Origin: Bacteroidales bacterium
GTDB taxonomy: Bacteria; Bacteroidota; Bacteroidia; Bacteroidales; UBA7960
Assembly (NCBI GenBank): GCA_007131125.1
Contig: SLRE01000124.1
Location: 1-12,736, forward strand
DNA: 12,736 nt
Reading direction: 5' to 3'
Below, in pieces: positions 1 through 7,460 of the stretch. The notes beneath the pieces are model-generated. The model did not search any database and was not told the origin of the DNA. It was given only the letters and a program-made list of their open reading frames with translations. Made by a program: the position numbers and the translations under genes. How positions within the stretch are numbered: the stretch's first letter is position 1; the number at the start of each line of letters is the position of its first letter.

Positions 1-1
1 C

Positions 2-799
2 CATTCCGAGTACGTCACCATGAGTTATGATCCCCTTACGAGTGCGGTTTGGAATGAGGACTCCACCCATTTGGCTGCGGTGGTCTCTTCCAGGGCCTTG
101 CGCCGGCCCGAAGGCATTTCCCGGTTTCCCGCCGGAGGACGCGCCAAATACCTCCTGGAAACTGCCTCGCTTTTTCTGGTCACTCCTGATAGCGATAATC
201 TGAAAAAGCTGGCCGATTTTTCAGCTCCTGCCGCCTACATCGGAAGCTACTCATCGCGATGGAACGTCCGTCTGGCCTTTGTCGATTCCCTTGTGTATTT
301 CCGCATAAGGCCCGTAGGGGGCTGGGATGGCCTGCTGCGATGGAATGCCAGAACCCCGGCTGACTCCACCAAAATCTATACTCTCTGGGAAAAGTACGAC
401 ACACCCAAAAAAGTAAACATCTTCAGCGGTAATACCCAAAATGCAGATCCGGACTACTTTGAAACCCTCATTGAAAATACCCGCCCCGCCAGAATCGGTT
501 GGGTTAGAGAACAACTTAAAAACGTGCCACTGGCCGAGCTTGATCTTGTCATCAACGAAATACACCCTAAGCGCACAGAACGCTATATTGCAGAGGCGAT
601 ATACATGAAAAATCCCTGCCCGGTGGCCCGAAGGGCTGTGACTGAACAAATCATATCACGGCTGGAGAAAGAAGATATCCGCAGCTTACTGAAAAAAATG
701 GACCGCCAGGCAGACCGGCTTGAAGGGCACGAAAAAACCCGTTATGAAAGAGGCACCCGCCATACCAGGGAAATGATGGAGCTCATGTTGAATCAATAA
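2..799 (+). CDS. 3' part of an unrecognised protein (5' end outside window)
   Basis: I do not recognise this gene. The frame is open from the left edge (codons H-S-E-Y-V-T precede the ATG at position 20), and there is no ribosome-binding site or promoter box before that ATG. The gene therefore probably starts upstream and the ATG is internal. The N-terminal part of the visible protein has repeated beta-strand-like segments, such as SAVWNEDSTHLAAVVSS and SSRWNVRLAFVDSLVYFR. These loosely recall blades of a TolB/WD40-like beta-propeller, but this is a weak impression. The last 110 residues or so are highly charged and probably helical (for example RLEKEDIRSLLKKMDRQADR). No signal peptide or membrane segment is visible in this part. 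The gene ends convergently with the S51 peptidase gene, and a hairpin covers its stop codon. Confidence 0.7.
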   Translation, partial: HSEYVTMSYDPLTSAVWNEDSTHLAAVVSSRALRRPEGISRFPAGGRAKYLLETASLFLVTPDSDNLKKLADFSAPAAYIGSYSSRWNVRLAFVDSLVYFRIRPVGGWDGLLRWNARTPADSTKIYTLWEKYDTPKKVNIFSGNTQNADPDYFETLIENTRPARIGWVREQLKNVPLAELDLVINEIHPKRTERYIAEAIYMKNPCPVARRAVTEQIISRLEKEDIRSLLKKMDRQADRLEGHEKTRYERGTRHTREMMELMLNQ

Positions 800-841
800 A
801 AGCCAGGGGTGTTGAGCTTATCCCGCGGACTGCCTTTTATT
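795..841. terminator. Candidate bidirectional intrinsic terminator between convergent genes
   Basis: Arm 795-806 (AATAAAAGCCAG) pairs with arm 830-841 (CTGCCTTTTATT) at 11 of 12 positions; the one mismatch is C803/C833. The stem is symmetric, with an A-tract on one side and a T-tract on the other, so it could end transcription in both directions. Both flanking stop codons lie inside the arms: TAA at 797-799 on the plus strand and TTA at 837-839, which is TAA on the minus strand. The 23-base loop is long for a classical terminator, which lowers confidence. Confidence 0.5.
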
Positions 842-2369
842 TCACCATCAGTTTTTTTGTAACCCGTTGACCTGAAATTTCCACCACCAGCAAATAAAGC
901 CCGCTTTTGGAAAGGGTAAGAGATTGAATAAAACCCTTTTGATCTCCTTTCAGCGAAAGCTGTTTAAGTTTCTGACCCTTGCTGTCGAATACTCTCAGGG
1001 TGGCTGCTTCTCCTGTAAGAAATTCCAGGTTGAATTCGCCTGTTGACGGATTGGGATAAACCATCAAGAGATTCTCTGCACCCGGAGAAGAAGGTACGGT
1101 ATTAACATCCGGATAAAGGAAAACGTGTTGATCCACATCCTGATCAAAAACCGTGATGCTGCCCGACTCCGGAAAGTAGCCTTCTTTTTGAACCTGGAAG
1201 GCAAGGTGTTCTTCCGGTTCAACATTCTGAAATTCTGCAAGTCCGGAATGGTTTGTGGTGGCGGTACCATATCCTTCCACGGTAACGGTGGCGCCCTGTA
1301 TGGGATCTTCGGTATAGCCGTCCATCACTTCGAAACGCACCCTGAAGCTGCCGGCGGTATTCAGCACTCCCTCTTCCACATACCATGTTTCCCATACACC
1401 CCCGCCTCCTTCTTCCCAGCTGGCAAGATCAAAGGTATTGCTGCCATCGGAGTCGCCAAGGATGCGATACACCTCCAAAGCTTCCTGATCATGGTTCCAG
1501 GTGAGGGGGCTGCCGTCCTCGCAAACCTCTGGCTGACGATTGCCTGCACTGATAAAATAGGCATAGTCGTCGTAGTTTGGATCGCCGAAAACCCTCCCCA
1601 TACCGTTTTCGTCCACGGCTACAGCGGTGTATTCATTGACCCCAATGCCCCGGGCCTCCATCTCCCAGTTGGTGGCCATACGGGCCATAAAAGCCACATG
1701 CCGCCCTTTGCGGTCGTAACCGTCATCATGAACCCGGTTGTAGTGCGAGTCGGTAACCAGTTGTTCCAGGAACGGGATGTTCAGGAAGTCTTTCTCGAGG
1801 GTCACCCTGAAATGATAGGGGTTTTCAAGGGCTTCTGTGGACCATACCGTACCGTTTTCTGCGGAATATACCACTTCACCCAATACTGCCAGTCCTGCAC
1901 TGGTTCCCCCTATGGTGATATTTTTTTCGTTCACCAGGTAATTGATGGCATCCTGCACCAGGGTATTTTTCCAGTAATTAACATAGTTCCACTGATTGCC
2001 CCCGGCAATGAATAGAGCTTCGGCATTCAGCATGGTATCGTAAACATCCTGGTTGTTGGCCTGGGCTTCGCTGGAGATTACAATGGAGGTCACTGAATTT
2101 ACCGGAACCCCCAATCCCGAATACAGGTAATTGTTATAGCCGTCACTCCCGGAAGCCCGTATCACCACGATGTCTCCCCCATCGGCCCGTTCCAGGAACC
2201 AGGTCATGGCATCGTTGTTGTCGCTTTGTCCACCGGCAAGCAAAATACCCGGCAAAGGGCTAGTATTTACCGGATCATCAGAACCGGTGTGGTAAAATTC
2301 CTGCGCGAAAGAAAATTTATTGGCAATTAAGAAACTAATAATCAGTAACAAGTATTGGAGGTTTTTCAT
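837..2369 (-). CDS. Secreted cyanophycinase-like S51 peptidase with T9SS C-terminal sorting domain
   Basis: This is a predicted exported peptidase of the cyanophycinase (S51) family. Residue numbers below count from an alternative GTG at 2387; subtract 6 for the ATG start used here. A signal peptide covers about 7-29 (ending S-F-A-Q). The S51 domain covers about 45-320, with L-A-G-G-Q at 50-54, G-G-N-Q at 129-132, the nucleophile motif G-T-S-A-G with Ser163, and D-S-H at 213-215 carrying the likely catalytic His215. A carboxypeptidase-regulatory/Ig-like domain follows at about 346-425. Residues 441-516 form a T9SS type A sorting domain (V-Y-P-N-P near 443-447, S-G-L-Y-L-L near 495-500, ending K-K-L-M-V-K). 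I chose the ATG at 2369 because a near-consensus -7 box at 2395-2402 would leave almost no leader for the GTG. The substrate is unknown. Cyanophycin-type or other isoaspartyl/beta-linked dipeptides are possible by family, but this is not shown here. Confidence 0.9.
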   Translation of the reverse strand: MKNLQYLLLIISFLIANKFSFAQEFYHTGSDDPVNTSPLPGILLAGGQSDNNDAMTWFLERADGGDIVVIRASGSDGYNNYLYSGLGVPVNSVTSIVISSEAQANNQDVYDTMLNAEALFIAGGNQWNYVNYWKNTLVQDAINYLVNEKNITIGGTSAGLAVLGEVVYSAENGTVWSTEALENPYHFRVTLEKDFLNIPFLEQLVTDSHYNRVHDDGYDRKGRHVAFMARMATNWEMEARGIGVNEYTAVAVDENGMGRVFGDPNYDDYAYFISAGNRQPEVCEDGSPLTWNHDQEALEVYRILGDSDGSNTFDLASWEEGGGGVWETWYVEEGVLNTAGSFRVRFEVMDGYTEDPIQGATVTVEGYGTATTNHSGLAEFQNVEPEEHLAFQVQKEGYFPESGSITVFDQDVDQHVFLYPDVNTVPSSPGAENLLMVYPNPSTGEFNLEFLTGEAATLRVFDSKGQKLKQLSLKGDQKGFIQSLTLSKSGLYLLVVEISGQRVTKKLMVK

Positions 2370-2394
2370 AAAGCTTTTGGTTTTCACTACACAA

Positions 2395-2402
2395 TAAAGA
2401 TA
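2395..2402 (-). promoter_or_regulatory. Near-consensus Bacteroidota -7 box for the S51 peptidase gene
   Basis: The minus strand reads TATCTTTA, matching TAnnTTTG at 5 of its 6 fixed bases. It lies 25 bases upstream of the ATG at 2369. No TTTG-type -33 element is visible at the usual distance. Confidence 0.35.
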
Positions 2403-2483
2403 ATCAAACTTTTCAAGGCGGGAAGGGGGTTTAAAAAGTAAGAGGATTTGAGGGGCGAGTGAATTATTATGGTTGCTTTTCCG

Positions 2484-2491
2484 TAAATTTG
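2484..2491 (+). promoter_or_regulatory. Bacteroidota -7 box for pyk-mgtE
   Basis: TAAATTTG matches TAnnTTTG exactly and ends 25 bases before the pyk ATG. AAGGA at 2505-2509, seven bases before the ATG, may act as a weak ribosome-binding site. No clear -33 element is seen. Confidence 0.55.
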
Positions 2492-2516
2492 CTGTTTACC
2501 AAATAAGGATGATATT

Positions 2517-3965
2517 ATGGAAAAGCTTACCAAAATTGTGGCCACCATTTCCGATCTGAAATGTGAACCGGAGTTGCTGCAGTCTCTTTATGAGGCAGGT
2601 ATGGATGTGGTACGCATCAACACAGCACATCAAAACCCTGATCAAACCCTTAAGGTGATGGAGAACACCCGTAAAGTATCGGCCAAAATCCCGTTTATGC
2701 TCGATACCAAAGGACCGGAGATACGTACCAATGATATGGAAACGGATCTGGAGGTCACACAGGGCCAGCTCATCAAATTTGCCGGCAAGCCCGGGGTAGC
2801 ATCCACCAAAGATTGCATCAACGTAAGTTACGAGCAGTTTGTAAATGATCTGGATGTGAACAAAAAAATTATGATAGATGATGGGGCCATTGAGCTGACG
2901 GTTGTTGAAAAGCATCCCGGTTACCTGGTTTGTCAGGTCAACAATAGCGGTGAGATCAAACCGAGAAAAAGCGTAAACCTGCCCTGCACCTCTATCAGCC
3001 TGCCCGCATTGAGCGAAAAAGACCGAAAATATATTGATTTTGCCATTGAGCATGATATGGACTTTATCGCCCATTCATTTGTCAGGAACAAGGAAGACAT
3101 ACTGGAAATCCAGGAAATTCTTGACAGACATCAAAGCCTCATAAAGATCATAGCAAAAATTGAAAACCAGCAAGGCATCGACAACATTGATGAGATACTT
3201 GATCATGTGCATGGCATCATGATTGCCCGGGGCGATCTGGCCATCGAGATTCCTGCCGAGCGCATACCGGTGGTGCAGGCCGAATTGATAAAAAAATGCA
3301 TCCGCAGAAAGAAATCTGTGATTGTGGCTACCCAGATGCTGCACTCCATGATCAAGAATCCACGTCCCACCCGGGCCGAGCTCAGCGACATCGCCACAGC
3401 CGTATTTTCAGGAACCGATGCCGTGATGTTAAGCGGGGAAACTGCTTTTGGGAAATACCCCCTGGAGTCGGTTCAGTTCATGACCAAAACCGTTAGAGAA
3501 GCTGAAAAAGGCCGCTCTATAGGACTTGAAGGAAAGGTAATGCCCCACGACAACCAGGTGTCGGTATTTCTCTCCAGAACAGCTGTGCGCTCCATAGAAA
3601 AACTCAATACCAAAGCCATCATTACCGATACCGATACCGGCAAAACCGCCAGGTACCTGGCCGCTTTCCGGGGCAGGGTGCCCATTTATGCACAATGTTA
3701 CGACAGCCGGGTAATGCGCGAGCTGGCGCTCACTTACGGGATAGTGGCCGACTACATGGATGTGGAAACCTCCAAAAAAGATTTCATACGCGCTACCTTA
3801 TGCCGCTTACTCGACCGTAAAGAAATACAGGAAGAAGACCTTATCCTGGTGCTGGCCGGAAACTTTGGGAAAAAAGCAGGACCTTCCTTTGTGGAGATCA
3901 GTACGGCCCGCAACATGCTCTCCGACCAGGGAGCCCTGAATCCAAGAAACAAGCTGTGTGATTAA
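2517..3965 (+). CDS. pyk: Pyruvate kinase
   Basis: It converts phosphoenolpyruvate and ADP to pyruvate and ATP, the last step of cytosolic glycolysis. At 482 residues it has the usual family length. The N-terminal A domain carries R33 and N35-T-A-H38, then D63-T-K-G-P-E68. The B-domain lid spans roughly 71-157. The signature I-I-A-K-I-E-N with catalytic Lys214 and metal ligand Glu216 follows, then A-R-G-D-L-A with Asp240 and V-A-T-Q-M with Thr272. The C domain covers about 340-470 (T-G-K-T-A-R near 374-379). Glu68 in D-T-K-G-P-E is the residue associated with K+-dependent enzymes. Two conserved stretches differ from the E. coli/animal type: T-I-S-D-L-K-C replaces T-I-G-P-A-S, and N-T-A-H replaces N-F-S-H. 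I recall the same pattern in other Bacteroidota enzymes. It is the first gene of a tight pair with mgtE, 11 bases apart. Confidence 0.96.
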   Translation: MEKLTKIVATISDLKCEPELLQSLYEAGMDVVRINTAHQNPDQTLKVMENTRKVSAKIPFMLDTKGPEIRTNDMETDLEVTQGQLIKFAGKPGVASTKDCINVSYEQFVNDLDVNKKIMIDDGAIELTVVEKHPGYLVCQVNNSGEIKPRKSVNLPCTSISLPALSEKDRKYIDFAIEHDMDFIAHSFVRNKEDILEIQEILDRHQSLIKIIAKIENQQGIDNIDEILDHVHGIMIARGDLAIEIPAERIPVVQAELIKKCIRRKKSVIVATQMLHSMIKNPRPTRAELSDIATAVFSGTDAVMLSGETAFGKYPLESVQFMTKTVREAEKGRSIGLEGKVMPHDNQVSVFLSRTAVRSIEKLNTKAIITDTDTGKTARYLAAFRGRVPIYAQCYDSRVMRELALTYGIVADYMDVETSKKDFIRATLCRLLDRKEIQEEDLILVLAGNFGKKAGPSFVEISTARNMLSDQGALNPRNKLCD

Positions 3966-3976
3966 ATCTTCCTGCC

Positions 3977-5335
3977 ATGAGTGCTGAATTGAAAAAAACC
4001 TCCAAAGAAGAAATCAGGGAGGCCATCCGCCACCACCAGCGGGAGTTTCTGTTAAAGGTCGTTGAGGAGATGTACCCTGCAGACATTGCAGAAGTAATGG
4101 ATGAGCTTAACCTTGAAGAAGCGAAATACCTTTATACACTCCTGCAGAAAGAGGAAGCCGCTGCAGTACTCATGGAACTTGAAGAAGATGTCAGGGAAAA
4201 GTTTCTTACTTCATTTTCCACCCAGGAAATTGCCCGAGAATTCATCGACAACCTGGATTCTGATGATGCGGCAGACCTGATCAATGAATTACCGGAAAAC
4301 CTGCGCGAGGACGTACTTGAGCATGTAAAAGACCGCAAGCAGGCCCAGGACATTGCCGACCTTCTGGTATACCCGGCCAACAGCGCCGGAGGTTTAATGG
4401 GAAAAGAACTGGTGAAGGTCAATATCAGCTGGTATGTGGTTACCTGTATCAGGGAAATGCGCCGTCAGGCCGAGGAAGTGGAAAATGTTTACACCGTATA
4501 TGTGGTAGACGACGACAATGTGCTCAAAGGTTTGCTCTCTCTCGAAAGCCTTTTGATCGCCTCACCAAGGGACAAAATCTCCAAACTTTACAATCCGGAT
4601 GTTATTTCGGTTAAGGCCACCCGGACGGGCGAAGAGGTAGCCCAGATCATGAATAAATACGACCTGGTGGCCTTGCCTGTTATTGACCAGCTTGGCAGGC
4701 TGATCGGGCGCATCACCATTGATGATGTGGTGGATTTTATCAAAGATGAAGCCGAAAAGGATTACCAGCTCATGTCGGGGATCAGCCAGGATATTGAATC
4801 TTCCGATAAGGTATGGGAAATTACACAGGGCCGTTTGTTCTGGTTGATCGTTGCCTTGTTTGGAGGGATCATTGGCTCCAGGGTGATCGCCAATTATGAG
4901 GAACAGATCAGCATCAATCCTGAGATGGCCTTTTTCATGCCCCTGATTGCTGCCATGGGCGGTAATGTTGGCGTGCAGTCTTCTGCACTCATTGTAAAGG
5001 GGCTGGCCAATCACTCCCTTACCGGGGGGATCATTTCCAAGCTTTTTAAAGAAATTTCTGTAGGGGTGTTGAACGGGCTGGTATGTTCGGCAATTCTGAT
5101 GAGTTATAGCTTCTTCTTTGCTCCCTCTCTTGCACTGAGTCTTACAGTAAGCACCGCACTCATGACCGTTATCTTATTTGCTTCGGTTTTCGGCACCTTT
5201 GTTCCACTGGCCCTTAACCGCCTGAAAATCGATCCTGCCCTTGCCACCGGGCCATTTATCACAACCTCCAACGATATCATCGGGTTGTTTATTTATTTTA
5301 TGATAGGGCGGTTGATGTACGGGATTTTTGCCTGA
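3977..5335 (+). CDS. mgtE: Magnesium transporter MgtE
   Basis: This is an inner-membrane Mg2+ channel. The order of domains is diagnostic. An acidic alpha-helical superhelical N domain spans about 15-130. Two CBS domains span about 140-265, with linking sequence V-Y-P-A-N-S-A-G-G-L-M-G near 131-142. A connecting helix follows, and five membrane segments span about 285-450. The pore motifs are M-G-G-N-V-G-V-Q-S-S at 327-336 and D-P-A-L-A-T-G-P near 419-426; the Asp of DPA should correspond to the key pore aspartate of characterised MgtE. The N and CBS domains normally sense cytosolic Mg2+ and close the pore. Its 452 residues match the family. Transcription is probably shared with pyk, and a hairpin overlaps its stop codon. 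Confidence 0.96.
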   Translation: MSAELKKTSKEEIREAIRHHQREFLLKVVEEMYPADIAEVMDELNLEEAKYLYTLLQKEEAAAVLMELEEDVREKFLTSFSTQEIAREFIDNLDSDDAADLINELPENLREDVLEHVKDRKQAQDIADLLVYPANSAGGLMGKELVKVNISWYVVTCIREMRRQAEEVENVYTVYVVDDDNVLKGLLSLESLLIASPRDKISKLYNPDVISVKATRTGEEVAQIMNKYDLVALPVIDQLGRLIGRITIDDVVDFIKDEAEKDYQLMSGISQDIESSDKVWEITQGRLFWLIVALFGGIIGSRVIANYEEQISINPEMAFFMPLIAAMGGNVGVQSSALIVKGLANHSLTGGIISKLFKEISVGVLNGLVCSAILMSYSFFFAPSLALSLTVSTALMTVILFASVFGTFVPLALNRLKIDPALATGPFITTSNDIIGLFIYFMIGRLMYGIFA

Positions 5336-5348
5336 CAAGAATCCTTTT
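5322..5348 (+). terminator. Candidate intrinsic terminator after mgtE
   Basis: GGATTTTTG (5322-5330) pairs with CAAGAATCC (5336-5344) over nine positions, with one G-U wobble. The loop is CCTGA and TTTT follows at 5345-5348. The mgtE stop codon (5333-5335) sits in the loop. The stem is AT-rich, and no T-tract follows on the minus strand, so it would serve only the pyk-mgtE unit. Confidence 0.5.
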
Positions 5349-5921
5349 CTATTTCCAGCTCATGGTGTTGAGCATATGCCGGATGTCTTCCTCAAGAAAT
5401 TGAATAACGGGGGCAAGCGAGTCATTGTTGGGAGTAACATTAAAATACAATGCCCCTCTTAAAAAATGGTCGGTACTGTCGGTAACATAAAACTGTATAG
5501 GTGAGGCCACTTCGGAGCCCCTTAAGTGGTAAAACATACCATACATTTGGCTTTCCTCATCAATGATGAGCTCATCCCGAATTGCCGTAGCCTTGGGTAT
5601 GTGTTTGTTGGCAAAACTCCGGGCATCCTCAAAGTATTCCCTGAGGTCATCGCGGCTGTTCACCTCTTTATAACTCAAATGAATGGCCCCTCTGAACTGT
5701 GGAAAAGTAAGGTCGGCCCAGTAAGGCTCTGCAAACTCACGGGTATCGGGTTCGAATCTTGAATATACCGGACGTTCAAAGGCATAAGGAAAAATGCTGT
5801 CAAACTTTACGTACTCTTTCTCAGGAAGATCGATACGGAAAAACCCCCTGGGTTTGGGGCTGTGCGAATCGGAACAGGCAATTAAAAAGGCAAGCGACAG
5901 AAAGAAAATAATTTTTTTCAT
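5349..5921 (-). CDS. gldD: Gliding motility lipoprotein GldD
   Basis: This is a 190-residue lipoprotein. Its signal peptide ends in the lipobox L13-I-A-C16, with Cys16 as the lipidated residue. The start of the mature protein, P-K-P-R-G-F-F-R-I-D-L-P-E-K-E-Y (22-37), is the hallmark of the GldD family, followed by a P-V-Y-S-R-F segment and an H-L-S-Y-K-E strand. GldD is needed for gliding in Flavobacterium johnsoniae, but its biochemical role is unknown. The gene sits 31 bases downstream of gldE in the same orientation, the known gldE-gldD order, and is probably cotranscribed with it. It converges on mgtE with 13 bases between the stop codons. GldD also occurs in Bacteroidota not known to glide, so motility cannot be concluded from it. 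Confidence 0.93.
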   Translation of the reverse strand: MKKIIFFLSLAFLIACSDSHSPKPRGFFRIDLPEKEYVKFDSIFPYAFERPVYSRFEPDTREFAEPYWADLTFPQFRGAIHLSYKEVNSRDDLREYFEDARSFANKHIPKATAIRDELIIDEESQMYGMFYHLRGSEVASPIQFYVTDSTDHFLRGALYFNVTPNNDSLAPVIQFLEEDIRHMLNTMSWK

Positions 5922-5952
5922 GATATATATAACTCCAGGGTTTTTTTAGGCC

Positions 5953-7278
5953 CTAACGGTTAACCTTTACTTTTATTCTTTTGATGCGGCGATTGTCCAC
6001 ACCCTCCACCTCAAAAACGAAATTTTTAAACCGCAATTGTTCTCCCTTTCGCGGAAGTTCCTGCTTTATTTCCAAAATAAGCCCTGCAAGGGTATCAGCT
6101 TCTCCCCTGGATTCCGAAAAAACATCCTCCTCAATACCGGTGATCTTGCAAAAGTCTTTCAAAAGGGTTCTTCCCTCGAATACATAAGTTGAGGCATCAA
6201 TCTTTGAGTAAATGGCCTCTTGTATATCAAACTCATCATTGATCTCTCCAACAATCTCTTCCAGAATATCCTCAAGGGTAATGATACCGGAAGACCCTCC
6301 ATATTCGTCAACCACAACCGCAAGGTGAATCTTTTTCTCCTGAAACTCTTTCAGCAGGTCGCTGATTCTTTTGCTTTCCGGAACGAAAAAGCAGCTCCGT
6401 ATAAATTCCTGCCATTTAAAATCGTCTGGCTTTTCAAGGTAGGGCAGCAGGTCTTTGATATACAAAATCCCCTCCACGTTGTCAAAACTCTCCCTATAAA
6501 CAGGGATGCGGCTGTAACCCGCCTCCTGAATTATTTTCAGGAGCTTTCGAAAAGGGGTATTGATGTCCACAGCAACCACATCCATCCGCGACTTCATGAT
6601 TTCCCGGGCGTAAATATTCCCGAAGCGAACAATACCCCTCAGAATGTTTTTATCCTCTTCTGATGTGGATTCATCGGCAGTGATTTCAAGGGCGTGCGAA
6701 AGCTCATTCATGCTGATGTTGGGACGCTTTTTGGCCATGCGCTTGTCTATCATGTTGGTCGACTTAACCAGCAAAGAGCTCAGCGGGTAAAATATCCTGC
6801 GCAAAACAAACAAAGGGAAAGCCATCATGGATGCAAAACGCAGCGAATGATAAGAGGCATATATTTTGGGCAGTACCTCCGCAAATACCAGAATCAGGAA
6901 AGTGATCAATACCACCTGAATCAAAAAACCCAGAACGGGGCTGTGGGCAAAGTCAAGCAGCACTGAAAAAACAAAAGCAGAAAGAATAATAAAGGCAATA
7001 TTAAGTACATTATTGGCAATCAAAATGGTAGCCAGCAGGCGTTTGGGTTTTTCCAGCAGATTGAGCACAAAGCGGTCGCTGCTGAATTTTTTCTTCTTAA
7101 TGCGGTCAATCTGGTTATGGGTAAGAGAAAAAAAGGCAACTTCCGACCCTGAAACAAAGGCTGACATTACAAGCAGGGAAATCATGATGAGGAAACCTAC
7201 CAGGATCTCCGGGGAAAGTTGATTGAAAGTAAGAAAAATGGCTTCTACGGATGAATAAGGTTCAGGTGAATCTTCCAA
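5953..7278 (-). CDS. gldE: Gliding motility-associated membrane protein GldE (CorC/CNNM type)
   Basis: It is a polytopic inner-membrane protein with a DUF21/CNNM transmembrane domain over about 22-170, including S-G-S-E-V-A-F-F-S-L at 43-52, I-A-N-N-V-L-N near 87-93 and F-A-E-V-L-P-K at 132-138. A tandem CBS pair spans about 227-345 (V-V-D-E-Y-G-G-S-S-G-I-I-T-L-E-D-I-L-E-E near 322-341), and a CorC/HlyC-type C-terminal domain spans about 350-437. This architecture belongs to the CorC/CNNM group, some members of which move Mg2+. GldE itself is linked to gliding, and GldD follows it directly. The start codon is TTG at 7276-7278. There is no in-frame ATG or GTG before an upstream TAA eight codons back, the next ATG would cut into the first membrane helix, and the M-E-D-S-P-E-P start resembles GldE N-termini. 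A -7 box lies about 25 bases upstream. Confidence 0.93.
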   Translation of the reverse strand: MEDSPEPYSSVEAIFLTFNQLSPEILVGFLIMISLLVMSAFVSGSEVAFFSLTHNQIDRIKKKKFSSDRFVLNLLEKPKRLLATILIANNVLNIAFIILSAFVFSVLLDFAHSPVLGFLIQVVLITFLILVFAEVLPKIYASYHSLRFASMMAFPLFVLRRIFYPLSSLLVKSTNMIDKRMAKKRPNISMNELSHALEITADESTSEEDKNILRGIVRFGNIYAREIMKSRMDVVAVDINTPFRKLLKIIQEAGYSRIPVYRESFDNVEGILYIKDLLPYLEKPDDFKWQEFIRSCFFVPESKRISDLLKEFQEKKIHLAVVVDEYGGSSGIITLEDILEEIVGEINDEFDIQEAIYSKIDASTYVFEGRTLLKDFCKITGIEEDVFSESRGEADTLAGLILEIKQELPRKGEQLRFKNFVFEVEGVDNRRIKRIKVKVNR

Positions 7279-7298
7279 GATTTTCCAGGGCTTAGTTT

Positions 7299-7327
7299 AA
7301 TGCAAAATTAAAACATTTTTATGCATT
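7299..7327. repeat. Inverted repeat overlapping the gldE promoter
   Basis: AATGCA at 7299-7304 and TGCATT at 7322-7327 form a perfect six-base inverted repeat with a 17-base AT-rich spacer. The left arm overlaps the gldE -7 box. It could be an operator, but six-base repeats arise easily by chance. Confidence 0.25.
7303..7310 (-). promoter_or_regulatory. Bacteroidota -7 box for gldE-gldD
   Basis: The minus strand reads TAATTTTG, an exact TAnnTTTG match, 24 bases upstream of the TTG start. This short leader supports the unusual start codon. A TTTCTG sequence near the -33 position is not a good match to TTTG. Confidence 0.5.
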
Positions 7328-7435
7328 TCAGAAAGTTTTCCGTTTACAAAAGAACAAGCTTCTGAAAAAAAGTGTCTGACAGTTAAACCCTTAAATTTTG
7401 GCTACTGCATTAAAATCCGGAAGTACATTATTTCG

Positions 7436-7443
7436 TATTTTTG
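7436..7443 (+). promoter_or_regulatory. Bacteroidota -7 box for the DUF5686 gene
   Basis: TATTTTTG is an exact TAnnTTTG match ending 17 bases before the ATG at 7461. No -33 TTTG is seen at standard spacing. A GCATTAAA octamer lies at 7407-7414, 21 bases upstream of this box. Confidence 0.5.
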
Positions 7444-7460
7444 CAAAAATCTATTGATAC

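Noticed and set aside
1125..2015. Long plus-strand open frame of 296 codons
   Set aside because: It lies antisense inside the S51 peptidase gene. Its protein has no recognisable domain, and the minus-strand frame has clear catalytic and sorting motifs.
2496..3074. Minus-strand open frame of 192 codons
   Set aside because: It is a shadow of pyk. The protein looks like a reversed-strand artefact rich in His, Phe and Ile and has no domain.
4562..5014. Minus-strand open frame of 150 codons
   Set aside because: It lies fully inside mgtE, which has unmistakable CBS and pore motifs.
5922..5952. Hairpin in the gldE-gldD gap (AGGG/CCCT around a T-run)
   Set aside because: It has only four pairs, and the T-run lies inside the loop rather than after the stem, so it does not look like a terminator or attenuator.
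6220..6663. Plus-strand open frame of 147 codons
   Set aside because: It is antisense to the CBS region of gldE, with no start signal and no domain.
7279..7460. Possible riboswitch or small RNA in the divergent region
   Set aside because: Both promoters give short leaders with no room for a structured element, and no known riboswitch core is visible.
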